Shown one piece after another: positions 46,389-57,550 of a stretch of DNA of 64,000 nucleotides. Where the stretch lies: the NCBI GenBank assembly GCA_947623455.1, contig OX392527.1, forward strand, positions 51,628,401 to 51,692,400. Reading direction: 5' to 3'. The DNA is from Mimachlamys varia. Lineage: Eukaryota; Mollusca; Bivalvia; Pectinida; Pectinidae. The notes under the pieces were generated by a model, which was given only the letters and a program-made list of their open reading frames with translations, ran no database searches and was not told the origin of the DNA. Position numbers and translations under genes: made by a program. Each line of letters begins with the position of its first letter. Within the stretch, counting starts at the first letter, position 1.

Positions 46389-46709
46389 CTTATATTCTAA
46401 CATTGGTAAAGCCAAGTGCAATACCAGTGCACTTGACTGTTTACTTAAGTGTATTCCTCTGCATTTTTAAGTCTCACCTAAAGGCAGTAAGTTTTAAATA
46501 TTTCCGTGTTAAGGTACTGCATGCCATACTATACTATCATCAATCTTATACATTACTGATATACACATTTTCGTAGTACACGATTTGAAATTATACAGAA
46601 CAAGTTTAATTTTACTTCAAAATTCATACATTAAAGGAGTTTTACGCACCTTAAACTTTCTGCTTCTACATTAATTTAGAGATTTTGGATTCCCACCTTT
46701 TGGCCCCCA

Positions 46710-46753
46710 GCATCACTGAAGAGTCCTAGGAGGACGAAACAGCTGTATGGTGC
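46710..46753 (+). ncRNA. Hammerhead ribozyme (type I), copy 1
   Basis: Stem I is GCATCA with TGGTGC (one G-U pair). The core CTGAAGA fits CUGANGA. Stem II is GTCCT-AGG-AGGAC. GAA follows, then a tiny self-complementary stem III (ACAGCTGT) and the cleavage triplet GTA, with the cut expected after A46747. All invariant core bases are present. The very short stem III suggests efficient cleavage only when two copies pair, as in other metazoan type I hammerheads. Confidence 0.88.
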
Positions 46754-47088
46754 AGTTTAATTTTTTTTCGGCATGCTGTGTCTGTTACTAAATTTGGAAG
46801 GTGCAGCACATGTGTGTGATACGTCATCTTTAATGAAAGGGGGTGGCACACTTTGCTGTGTTTTTTTTTTAGTCCCCGAGGTTTGCTGGAGCCTCCATAG
46901 CCACAGCTAATCGCATTTGAGTAGTGGCACGGTACATTATATACACATTTTCGTAGTACACGATTTGAAATTACACAGAACTAGTTTAATTTTACTTCTA
47001 AATTCATACATTAAAGGGGTTTTACGCACATTAAACCTCCTGCTTCTACATTTGTTTAGAAATTTTGGATTCCCACTTTTGGCCCCTA

Positions 47089-47132
47089 GCATCACTGAAG
47101 AGTCCTAGGAGGACGAAACAGCTGTATGGTGC
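47089..47132 (+). ncRNA. Hammerhead ribozyme (type I), copy 2
   Basis: Identical in core and stems to copy 1: GCATCA, CTGAAGA, GTCCTAGGAGGAC, GAA, ACAGCTGT, A, TGGTGC. The cut is expected after A47126. Confidence 0.88.
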
Positions 47133-47467
47133 AGTTTAATTCGTTTTTTCGGCATGCTGTGTCTGTTACTAAATTTGGAAGGTGCAGCACATTGGTGTGA
47201 TACGTCATCTTTAATGAAAGAGGATGGCACACTCTGCTGGTGGATTTTTTAGTCCCCGAGGTTTGCTGGAGCCTCCATAGCCACAGTTAATCTCATTTGA
47301 GTAGTGGCACGGTACATTATATACACATTTTCGCAGTACACAATTTGAAATTACACAGAACTAGTTTAATTTTACTTCTAAATTCATACATTAAAGGGGT
47401 TTTACGCACATTAAACCTCCTGCTTCTACATTTGTTTAGAAATTTTGGATTCCCACTTTGGCCCCTA

Positions 47468-47511
47468 GCATCACTGAAGAGTCCTAGGAGGACGAAACAG
47501 CTGTATGGTGC
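47468..47511 (+). ncRNA. Hammerhead ribozyme (type I), copy 3
   Basis: Identical to copy 2 over the 44 bases of the ribozyme. The cut is expected after A47505. The array ends about 80 bases downstream. Confidence 0.88.
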
Positions 47512-47799
47512 AGTTTAATTCGTTTTTTCGGCATGCTGTGTCTGTTACTAAATTTGGAAGGTGCAGCACATGGGTGTGTTACGTCATCCTTACTTGCATG
47601 TTCTTATCAGTGATAGTTAACTATACTTTTATTGTCATTGTTATCAATTTTTTATCCTTATGTTTACAGTATCTTTCTGTGAAATGTTCGTAACTATTTT
47701 GTTCATTATAGTCAAATCTTCGTACACAGATTTCATTTCAAAACTAATAAACATGGGAATTGTTCAATAAATGTAACAGCATAAAATTTGCAAGCTCCG

Positions 47800-47900
47800 C
47801 CCTCGTTTATTGTTGGTGACGTCACACAACTGTGTTTCAAACTTTTTAATTTGCATAGCTCCGCCCACATGTATTGTTGTCGACGTCATAGAAATTTGGC
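47800..47900. other. Dispersed GC-box/CRE-like motif pair
   Basis: Two related stretches, AGCTCCGCCCTCGTTTATTG with GTGACGTCAC and AGCTCCGCCCACATGTATTG with CGACGTCA, lie 60 bp apart. A third, inverted copy is at about 38,335-38,365. They may be the remains of a small repeat. Confidence 0.3.
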
Positions 47901-48001
47901 ATGTGTTTGACTACAGTTATGCGGTGATAATGATAATCTGTTGAGCAATGGTTATCGAGCGAATGTCAGTGAAGAAGATATAGGGTGTTTATTTTCCTTC
48001 T

Positions 48002-48300
48002 AACTCATAATCAGTGGTAAAGCATAGAGCTGTCCAAGAGCCAAGGGTTGCGGGTTCGAGCCAAGGCAACGGCACAATCTTCACGCTATTGTTCGTCCTA
48101 TGATACTATAGTATATGTTTCACACATGTCAAACGAAGAAAACAGCAACGGCGTTTAAGCACAATAGCCCAGGATAATAAATGTTATTCAAATGGGGTCT
48201 ACGATTGACACTTTAAGCCAGAGAACGGTTGAAATTGTATCCAAAAGTCACTGCTAAAAAAATATTCGTGAAAATCGCTGTAATTTTGACAAAATATATG
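48002..48300 (+). mobile_element. tRNA-derived SINE (family A), third copy
   Basis: The B box (GCGGGTTCGAGCC) and the body segments AAACAGCAACGGCGTTTAAG, GATAATAAATGTTATTC and GCCAGAGAACGGTTGA match the copy at 8,288. The A-box half is degraded. This copy lies outside the inverted duplication and supports element status for the family. Confidence 0.6.
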
Positions 48301-48659
48301 TGTATGTAAATGATACTTAAGTGACAATAATTCAATTGTCAATAAGTTTAGATTTTTTTTTTTCATTTTTACTCGCCAGAGTATCGCAAAAATGAAAAAT
48401 TCAAAACTCGTATCATAAATATAATATGAAGAGAAACTGTGAAATATAATGCGTGTACATACATAGGTTTTGATATACAGAAATCAAATAAAGAACGCCC
48501 CGCCCCCCCCTCACACATACAAACACCCCCAACCCCGACCCCCCGACTACTGCAGCGTATGTTCGATCTTAAAAGGTATTGACAGATTATTCCTTTAAAT
48601 CCACATACCCATTTGACTTAAAATGAAGATTTAAACTCATCACCACTCTTCTTATTGAA

Positions 48660-48906
48660 GTGATTTTTTAACGACAAGAACTTGAATTCCCACCATCAAA
48701 AGTTAGGCGTCGTACACACATTGCTCAATAGATGTGAGACAATTGTCACAGAACAGCATGACCAACTTCAAGAGCAGAAACACATTACTAAGGAAATGAA
48801 AACATGCTCATATCCAGAATGGGCCCTAATACGGGTAGAACAATATTGTCAAAGTAAGGGGAAAGACCAGCTTAGGATAAGAACAAAACAAAAGGCAGGG
48901 GCGTAG
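48660..48906 (+). pseudogene. Penelope-like element fragment (region after the RT)
   Basis: The frame reads NSHHQKLGVVHTLLNRCETI, then ITKEMKTCSYPEWALIRVEQ. The S-HH-KLGVV-TL pattern followed by a YPEWA helix is the segment between reverse transcriptase and GIY-YIG endonuclease in Penelope-like elements. The frame ends at 48,906, and no endonuclease follows. Confidence 0.6.
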
Positions 48907-49159
48907 CTTGAGGTATTTTGATGTGCAAGCCCGCGACGTTTTCAATTTTGAGGAGGGAGTACTTCAGGGGTGGGGGAGGGATGGATCACATTTGGACTTC
49001 AAATGGTGCCATTGTTTTGGACTTGTTTAAATCATCCTTGTCTGGCTCATCATTATACAAATTATTAATCCGAAAATGGAATACGATATGTTTTATTTCC
49101 ATGATGTATGGAAACAAAATCATTATCCATACCTTTCTTATGTCATTAACTCATAAGTA

Positions 49160-49559
49160 AATAAAACCATCTTTGATATACATACGTCTCTGTTTATAAG
49201 TATATATGTTCTGTGCAGGACTCAGGAAGTAAGAACTCATGCTAGTGTTCTTAAGCATAATTTTGTATAATTCGAACAGGCCTAGTTTTACGAAAGTTCC
49301 TCGACTTAAAAATATCCATAGAAAAGCATTAAAAGAATTAACGGAAAAATCGTAATTTAAAGGAATTTTCCTTAATTTCTGTAATGCTTTCCTATGGAGA
49401 TATTTCACTTAAGGAATTTTGGCCGGGCTCATTAATAATTGTATTTGCTGACATTTTGTTTGTACCGAAATGTAGTAAAATTTGGCCCTTCTTTTATTAC
49501 TCTGAGAATGATAAAGGGGTCATTTGTGTATATTAAATCTAATACAGATTTACTAAAAA
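49160..49559. other. AT-rich interval, nothing recognised
   Basis: Short inverted similarities exist (GGAATTTTCCTTAATTTC near 49,365 and AAAGTTCCTCGACTTAA near 49,295), but there is no clear element end or gene. Confidence 0.3.
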
Positions 49560-49690
49560 AAAACAGAGAGTACCAAAGCATCAACAAAACCATAATCCGA
49601 ACTCAAAATCGATTAAACTAGAGGCGAAATATGATAAAAAGGAAAGATGTACATGGAGACCCTTGTAAAAGCAAAAGAAAATAAGACCAG
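49560..49690 (+). repeat. Dispersed repeat family D, copy 9, 5' part
   Basis: Starts CATCAACAAAACCATAATCC and runs to AATAAGACCAG, where a DNA transposon interrupts it. The rest resumes at 51,523 with GTGTTCCGGAAGAGTAAGCG. Confidence 0.75.
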
Positions 49691-51519
49691 GCCCCGCTTT
49701 CACGAAACTTCTTAACTCCGTTCTCAATGCTTAACTTTGAGTATATGCTTAACTTTAAGCATATGCTTAACTTTTGGCTTTCTTCAAAATTCTCAATTCT
49801 CAATTCTTAGATTTTAAGTTGAGAATGGGCCAATATTTGAGAACGGTCCATAGCATGCTTAACTCTCATTCTTAAATATGACGGACATAAATCGAGCGCT
49901 TCATCGTCAGCTTCAGAGAACTGTGTGCAAGTCGAATACATTTTATTAATGTTTCAAGAGTGTATATTTTACATACGTTCATGGTTAAACTACTTAAGTA
50001 TTCCTGAGGATCACTCAAAGGTTTTTAGAAGCCGATCCTCATTGTTTTCACCCTGCAATAGGCTCAAAACGAAGGTATTCGCCACAGGAAAGTACATGTA
50101 GGTCTATTCGGCCTACGTCATGCTTTTCAGACAAACTCCTGTCGCTACTGTGCTCTGTGTTCCAACTGGACACAGAATGTCGATGTTTGTTGTTGTCGCC
50201 AACATTAAATATTTGCAATTCAACCGGACAAAAACCTGTAGAATATGACCCTATAGATTCCATGCACTTGCAGTTTCGTCAACACAAACTTTCTAGAACG
50301 TCGGCCCCCTATCGGCGACCTCAATCTATTCGTAATACTAAATGCTGTATGTACCTCCATGTGTCCGTCTCGTTACCATCCGACACGAGCCAGCTTCATC
50401 AAATTCTTACACCTCACTCTGAGGTAGGTCTATTTACAAAACGTTACACATTATTATTAATAACCAAAATGTATTACCAACACTTATAAATACGTAATTC
50501 TCTATTTCATACTAGGTCTCCTCAAACATCAAAATATTCTATAAGGCCTACTGTATTAACAAAATGTCAATGATGAGGAACACATTTCAAGAAGTGTTAT
50601 ATTATACATTATATTTAGTATATATGCAAGTTGGTGTTGTGCTGGGTCATTTTCATTACCATATAAGTTTATATTCTTTCTGATACATGAACATGGTGCC
50701 AGGCACATCACTGGAAAAAGAAGATGTGGTCAACATTTTTTTAATCAGATCAAAATCTTTTGTCAAACTGAAGACATTATATTCTTAAAAACTTCCTTCA
50801 ATGCTTCATAGTTAAAAAATTTAGAAAAGCTTGAAATTGTTTAAACTCTGACAATAAATATCATTTTCAAGTTTGAAAAAAATGACAGCTGTTGAAAAAA
50901 ATGCACATGATTTAGTTTTTTAGTTTTCTGATCAGGGAAAGAGGATGGATAGTATATTTTATTATTATAGTTCAACAAAAATACTGTCATAATCTATTTG
51001 TGTGTGCTGTATAATTTTATATACATAATCCAGCTTAAGAGGACATGTTTTTTTTTGGAATAAAAATTCTCATGTTTATAAGGCAGATTGTATCGGTCAG
51101 TATTTATTTCCTTAACAGTGCAAATGATTACACTTACTTGTGTAAAGTCAAATCTTCCCTTGTTGGTGGTACATTCATGTTTTCCGTCTTTTCACAAGCA
51201 GGTAAGCGGACATTGTATATGTGTACACGTGTATTTGAATAAACTATCTTAGCTCACTCACCTTCAACACCGATATGTCTGTCTCTGACCCAAAATCATG
51301 GCACAAGTTTCCCCGTAGTTTTGTAACAAACTTTGTTTCAATCACAAAAGAGTTCCATGTGAGGCCGCTTAGGTCGCGAGAAATGCGTTCTTAGCTGAGA
51401 ACGTTCTCAAATATTTGAGAACGTGTTCGTGAAAGCCAATTTTGAGAACTTCTCAGCTAAGTACGTACTTAGTCTGAGAATTGAAAATTAAGAATTGAGA
51501 AGTTTCGTGAAAGCGGGGC
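49691..51519. mobile_element. Harbinger-like DNA element with CAG target duplication
   Basis: A 1,829-bp insertion with terminal inverted repeats GCCCCGCTTTCACGAAACTT and AAGTTTCGTGAAAGCGGGGC. The 3-bp target CAG is duplicated (49,688-49,690 and 51,520-51,522). Removing the element and one CAG restores the family D consensus. Subterminal regions hold repeats of TTAAGCATATGCTTAA type and AGAACGTTCTCAAATATTTG. A 3-bp CWG target and such ends point to PIF/Harbinger. No transposase is recognised; the longest frame (50,157-50,489) is unremarkable, so it is probably non-autonomous. Confidence 0.75.
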
Positions 51520-51522
51520 CAG

Positions 51523-51740
51523 GTGTTCCGGAAGAGTAAGCGTCTTCTACTTCATTGACGACAACTGCCATGTAAATATTGGTCACCAAGTCCTCATTGT
51601 CAATAAAAACAAGGGAGAACACTAATGAGCATACTCAAAACGTCCATCTTCATATCACTTAAGATACAGAACATGCTCCATGAAACCAAGATGGCGATCA
51701 TAAAACTTGCCCAGTCTTCATCAACCTGCACCTCTCTTTT
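51523..51740 (+). repeat. Dispersed repeat family D, copy 9, 3' part
   Basis: Continuation of the copy starting at 49,560, through AGTAAGCGTCTTCTACTTCA to CTTCATCAACCTGCACCTCT. Confidence 0.7.
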
Positions 51741-52458
51741 CTCTGTGCCATAATTTTGTTCATCAGCAGCTGATATCTATCACTAAAACCTAATATGACA
51801 TGATTTTATAAAAACAAGTCGACCTAAGTGAAGGTAGTTTCAAACTGATGCTTATGTTTGGATGTTGTTCGGTATTCATTTGTATACAAATTATCTCACG
51901 ATATAGCCGTTACCTATATTATTTGAATTGTGTTGGCTGCGGTCTCCGACATCTTGCACGATTATATATGATTTAATATACATGTATATTGTAATTCTAT
52001 ATGCTATTGCATTCGGAAAGAAATAAAATTGAATTTGAAGTATTTATAGCAAACATTTTTTTTCTGCAATCTAATATGTTAATCTGACGAGTCGAAAAAA
52101 AAGAAGTAACAATATCAGTGGACTTTTAAGAATATAAGTTGAATTATGAAATTTCTCGACTTTAATACACATACTTTGGAAAATGATGTACAAGCACGGG
52201 CTTATGTGCTTATATGGCAGCTACGTCCCTGAAAGGTCAAGTGGCTTAGTCATCCCGTATATTAAAGGCATATCCAAAACCATTCAGAGGATATATCGCA
52301 GTCATGTCATAGAAACGGCCATGAAAACTCTTCAAAATAACCTTGCACACAATATGATAAAACAGTGAGATGTCGCAGTATGCGTACGCAAAATCGAATG
52401 CCAAAAATTGTTATGTATAGATCAGAACAGAAAGGAAGCAGGCAGAGTAACAGACAAC

Positions 52459-52487
52459 TGGAGGGGGGGGGGGGGGGGGGGGGGGGG
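52459..52487 (+). repeat. Long poly-G run
   Basis: An almost uninterrupted run of about 27 G residues after GGAG, followed by GTGAGGGAGAGAGGGAGAG. Such runs are assembly-prone and can form G-quadruplexes. A shorter G run is at 53,756-53,774. Confidence 0.85.
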
Positions 52488-52752
52488 TGAGGGAGAGAGG
52501 GAGAGAGCAATCTGCTTAAAGGCAGATACAAGAAGCCATCTAGATACGCCACAGCGGACCAATTTTAAATCGAGATGAGGAGACTCACAGACTCTCGCAG
52601 TCTTACATAACGCGTAGCTGAATCAAGTCATTTCGGTACAATAATTTTACTATTGTACATATGCCTAACAGTGTAGACGAAATCGACCGATTTGATGTTA
52701 CAACTCTTACAAAATTTACACTTTTTTGTGCATATACGCTTTGTTGGTCATT

Positions 52753-52804
52753 TGTCTGATGAAGGTGACAGGGTACATATCGTATGAGTCATCGAAACGT
52801 CACA
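52753..52804 (+). ncRNA. Penelope-type hammerhead ribozyme motif
   Basis: CTGATGA (52,756-52,762) is followed by stem II (GGTGAC/GTCATC with one G-U), GAAAC (52,794-52,798) and the cleavage triplet GTC. Stem I is a short TGT/ACA pair and stem III is minimal (AC/GT). This matches the compact hammerheads reported in Penelope-like retroelements. A Penelope fragment lies on the same strand at 48,660. Confidence 0.6.
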
Positions 52805-53125
52805 TAAAACATTAACTGGTTGTAAAATAATCTTTACGTTAATCAATTATTGCTTAAAATAGTATCTAAAACAAAAAGTCAAAACGTATTTTCCATATGT
52901 CAAGACAATTTTCTTGTCAAAATATTCAAAGCTGAAAGGGTTCTCTTTCCATCCTATTTAGTACACACTAGCAGATGATAGCTTGTAAATAACGAAGTCC
53001 CACTTATACCGCCAACTACGCTTCAAACATCCTTAATTGAATCATTACGGTCCATTATGTTTCGGTTTGGTACGGTACACAGTCCCTGTGTCTGACAGTC
53101 GGCCATTTCATCTCCAAGCAGCAAC

Positions 53126-56100
53126 ATGTCTCCTCTCCTATTCCTAGTCGCTGTGATTGGAGGATGTGTTTCAGGTAAGATGTTGGTTACTTAAGGATTG
53201 GGGCAATGTGGTCCGTTATGGTACACTTCACGGAAACAGTTACCTCGGCCGATACTATAAGGCAGAGCAGCAATCGCGACAACTCGGGGAAATTTCCGGT
53301 AATCTTCGGAAATCTAATTTCTCGAATGCATGTATAGAAGATCGCATGTGGTAAACGTCATTTTCCAAAATGGCAGCGCCCATTACCACGCCGAAACCTT
53401 TGTTGTATATTCGTAGTCTTTCGTTATTCGTTGATAAAGTCCGAGGACTTTAGAACTACATGTATGTCGTGATTCACTGCATAACTTAGAGGCGTATGCA
53501 TTCGAGGGAGTAGAGGTATAAAATTAATATGAATTTGGTCTTTAATATGACAACTTTGAAGCTTGGTAAGTTATTGGTATATGTAATGAAAAACAGTGAG
53601 GTACCAATGAGATCACCTTGACGTACACCTTTGTTGGACATAAACTGATTGTTTTAGGTTATTGAATTTCCCCCGGTCTATAAAGAACCAAAAGGGTCTT
53701 TGAGCCCGTAGAGTAGATCCCTCCTCGTCCAGAGATACCTAATTCGTGACACTGAGGGGGGAGGGGGGGGGGGGTATACTGGAATCACCCTGTCTGTCTA
53801 TATATATGTCTAGATGTCTGTCTGTCATCCACAGTAACTTGTCCGGAGATTTCCTACTTAACTACCTGTCAGAATTCGGTGAAACTTCACATGAATTATT
53901 AGTAGGTCATGAAGTTCTGCGTCGGCATTTCTATTTCAGATTTCGACCCCTTTAAAGGTAGTTATTGCCCTTTATTGGAAAATCTTGCCCGGTTAGATTT
54001 TGATGAAACTTCACATGAATGATCAGTATGTTATGATCTTCATCACCGTAAACGTGAATTTAAAGTGAATAATTTCTAAAGAAAATGATCAATTCTGTAA
54101 GTTTACCGTCAAGGTCAGTAAAGGATTATAAACTATCAGCATCTGTTGGGGTATTAGTTATCTAAAGGAAGACAGTTCTATAGCTAGTTATGTTTTTATA
54201 TTGTTAGCTACCACAATTCGAGATCTATATACCGGGGGAAACAGCGTTGAAGACATACTAGAACACCAGGACAGCCAACATGACGGAAGTGACGAAATCC
54301 CCACATTGCCAGAAGACAACATCGATGTCGAGATGATGAACGCAACTAACCTTCCCGACATGCATTGTATGGAGTATTACACGTGCTTACCGGAAGTAGA
54401 TAATATCCCACCAGGATCCATAAAGAAAGGCTACTACATAACCACAGCCTACGCGAGGAAGCAATGCAGGTAAAATTGAATATTACAATACTCAGTTTTA
54501 AGGAAGCAAACAATAATCAGTCGTTTCACATTGTCCAATTTGACTAGATACCAATATATTTTTTTTAAAGTAGATATCAATATATTCTGCAATTGAATTA
54601 TAAAGCGTTATTTTTTACTAACATATTACTAGAATGATGTTTAAAACTTAATTTGAACGGGCACAGAACATTTTTCCCTGTCAAAGTCATCGCATACATT
54701 TGAGTACGAAAGTACAACAGCTCAGAATAGTCTTCATTGCTTACATGTACCTTAGTTGTATTTCCTCCCGCTAGGCTTCGTTGTTTCACGATTGTCGCAG
54801 TGAAACCTGTCGGAGGATTAAAGAACTAAGGGAGATAATCCAGTCTTCGTTTTTAGATACACATCATTCAATTATGCACAATGAAGGTAATTTGTGTAGC
54901 TGTTTAACTGTTCAAAAAATACTTTTAATGGTGATGTTGAATTTGACAGGAATACGAAGAGGCTGTTAACATGTTACATGGCTGGGGACTACTCAGACTG
55001 TCCCACTGCCGCAGACACTTACACTACGATGTTCCAGCTATACAACTACATGTGTGTGGAGCCGAGCCGATCAGGTATGTATGGTGGCTGATTCGGGACA
55101 TCGTAATACCGCTTCGTTTTAAACAACGTCATATAACGATATTAAGTATTTATATGTCATCGTAATGTGGAATGGTTATAGCAATAGTGTAAAATAGCAA
55201 GTTAAAGCAGCGGTGATTAAAAGTAACGAGGTTATATTTATGGTGAAGTGATAAGGTCATGGATTTATATTAACGATGTAATGATAAGGTAACATTGTCA
55301 TATGGGATTGAACGACGTTTTGGTTTCTATTTTCATGCCGGAATAAATGCAAAACGGTTGCATCCATATTGACCATGAAACCTGCATTTATACCGACATG
55401 AAGATTAAAAAACCAACAATAATAATAAAAAACGGCGTTCAATCCATGTTTTTGGATTTTTTTTTACTAGAGAACAGTTGTTAGTTTTACATTCACTTGT
55501 CCTGCACATTATTATTTTTTTATTATTCTTATTATTTAAAATAGACAGCAATTTTAAACTGTTTTCTTATGATTTCTTAGATGTGCTGTCATTTCTTCCC
55601 TGTGCCAACAACTATGATGTCCAACTGTCGTTTTACACGTCGTATATCCAGTTCGAATCGGCATTCAATACCATCATGCACTTGCCAAACGCCAACCCTA
55701 CAGACATCGGCCGTATGCTCTGCTGGTATGTACAATCGTTATCTGGGTCCATCACTAACTTTTTATGTTATAATCATTAGTGGAGACAATCATAACCTCT
55801 AAAACTTGAATTAAAAAAAAACTGAAAACCTAATATAAATGTAACTAGGTATCTGGTCCTTATTTACATGTAAGTACAGTAATCAAGCAGACATTGAAAA
55901 TGTTATTATTTTAAAATGTCAGAACACGATAATTGACGCTATATGAACACAAATGCCACAAATTGTAAATTTGCTTTAAAATCTGCATCCGTTCGCTTTT
56001 ATGATTGGCCGAAAAAGTTCACAAACGTTTTTGTTTGATTAGTATAAACTAATTTTTTTTTGGAATTGAGTTGTTTTAATTCATGGTGGTGAGTTCTCTC

Positions 56101-56332
56101 TAATGTATCATTATAATTGACAAAGAGAGCGGTTTTGGAGCGTTACATGTGGTATCCAGTACAACATCAAACTTGATGTTTCAGGGCTATGAGTGAGTTC
56201 AAAAGGAAAACAGGAAGTGTTATCGAGACCGAATGTTCCGTGCACGACCGAGAAATATTCGAGAAAGTGATCGAAATGTCAACTGAACGACAGTTCAACT
56301 GTCCTCAACATGGAAACGACCACGGCCACTGA
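53126..56332 (+). CDS. Secreted cysteine-rich protein, five exons, family unknown
   Basis: Exons: 53,126-53,174; 54,208-54,469; 54,950-55,074; 55,581-55,725; 56,185-56,332. All introns are GT..AG and the phases agree, giving 242 residues and a TGA stop. Exon 1 encodes a signal peptide (MSPLLFLVAVIGGCVSG). The mature part begins ATTIRDLYTGG, has an acidic stretch with one N-glycosylation site (NAT), and ten cysteines: MHCMEYYTCL, KQC, LLTC, YSDC, YMC, LPC, MLC, TEC, FNC. An even number suggests up to five disulfides. The tail ends HGNDHGH. It should be secreted or extracellular. The pattern loosely recalls DUF19-like cysteine domains, but I do not claim that. A paralogous first exon is at 61,235. 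Confidence 0.8.
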
Positions 56333-56510
56333 AACATTGCAATACAAAATCGATGGATTACCTCCCTTCGAAAACATGGATTACCTCCCTTTGTTATACA
56401 TGAAGATTGGCAGCTTTCCTTTGATGTACATGAATAATATCATTCGCTGCTTGCCATCTCTTTATCATATATTATTTCCATCAATAAAGTTTTAAATAAT
56501 TTCTGGCTAA
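56333..56510 (+). other. 3' UTR and poly(A) signal of the secreted-protein gene
   Basis: AATAAA at 56,483-56,488 is the first good poly(A) signal after the stop codon, followed by a T-rich stretch. A duplicated phrase (GATTACCTCCCTT at 56,356 and 56,379) lies in the UTR. Confidence 0.55.
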
Positions 56511-56861
56511 TATGATATTGTGATCCCAACTATTATTTCATTTACTACGTATCTTATTTTGCATTGATATGTATTGCTATTTCTCATAACGGGTCGTAAC
56601 AGACACGACTATTTCAGTACACACCCGATCTTCGTTGCGAAGGGTATACCATGAAAATTTGAAATTGTTTGCCGTGTTTGAGATGGGTTTTTTGTTGTTG
56701 TTATTTTGTTTTCTCTTTTTTTATTGCCAAAAAGATAGAAAATTCAATTGACAATCGTAACCAGTCATGAAATAAAATATAGTTCCTCATCTAAATAATA
56801 ACTTAAATAAATACTCAATAAATCTTATATTAGGAATAAGATTCATCAATTTGGTATGAGT

Positions 56862-57334
56862 GATATATTCTAAGTTTGTTTTGTACACAAACAGGAATAG
56901 AAAACTGAATTTACGAGCTTTCGAAAACCACTGTTTCCTTTATCAAGCAAAGAGTACAATAGCCGAGTATCGGTGTTCTGTCCGCTGAAATCAGTTCACT
57001 ATCCCAAAAAAGGTCGAATTAGAGAAGTCAGCTGTCAAATTCGTAGCGCGGCATTTCGTCCAAATGTATTCTAATACTACAGGCAGACAATTGGACGGGT
57101 AAGATGCTGACCCATTAAGAGGCGGAATGGGTAAACATCTTACTCGTCTCTCTGTCTACCTGTAGTATTAGAATACATTTTGACAAAATGTCGCGCAGCT
57201 GACGTCACTACTACGGCCCATTTTGGGTAGGTAGCTGATTTCAGCGGTCAGTTTGCTTGACAAAGGAAACAGACGTTTTCAAAAGATAAAATTTTCAATT
57301 CCTGTTTGTGTACAAAACAAACTTTGAATATATC
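56862..57334. mobile_element. Foldback element, 473 bp
   Basis: Long inverted ends: GATATATTC, then AAGTTTGTTTTGTACACAAA with CAGGAAT, mirrored by ATTCCTG..TTTGTGTACAAAACAAACTT and GAATATATC. Further inner arms (GTATTCTAATACTACAGG/CCTGTAGTATTAGAATAC and GCTGAAATCAG/CTGATTTCAGC) show that the whole element is an imperfect palindrome. No ORF of note. Confidence 0.75.
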
Positions 57335-57550
57335 AATAAATCTTGTTTGGAACATTTATATAGTTTGCAGGTACATAGTAACTCACTTTTTCTGGAAAAA
57401 GTAGCATTATCCAGTAGTCAGTGGGGTTGAAATGGGAAAAAGCCATCTTGTTGCTATAGCAATGCAACTAAACGGCGAAGTTTGCAGTCAATGTATCATC
57501 AATGGCTACATCCAGTTGGGATATCCCGTTTGTAGCTATACAATACAAAT

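Larger units (their letters stand above)
46559..47592 (+). repeat. 379-bp tandem repeat carrying hammerhead ribozymes (retrozyme-like)
   Basis: A tandem array whose period is 379 bp, measured from ACATTTTCGTAGTACAC or its variant at 46,565, 46,944 and 47,323, and from the ribozymes at 46,710, 47,089 and 47,468. It has about 2.7 copies. Each complete copy holds one full type I hammerhead. Predicted cleavage sites are exactly 379 nt apart (after 46,747, 47,126 and 47,505), so a transcript would be cut into unit-length RNAs. Copies 2 and 3 are very similar and copy 1 is more diverged. This arrangement matches published descriptions of animal retrozymes and hammerhead satellites. Confidence 0.8.

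Noticed and set aside
46917..47693. Frames of 60-73 codons in the 379-bp repeat
   Set aside because: The same short frame recurs once per repeat unit and shows no protein motif. The conserved information is the ribozyme.
50048..50489. Transposase inside the Harbinger-like element
   Set aside because: The two short opposing frames there lack DDE or Myb-like motifs that I can recognise.
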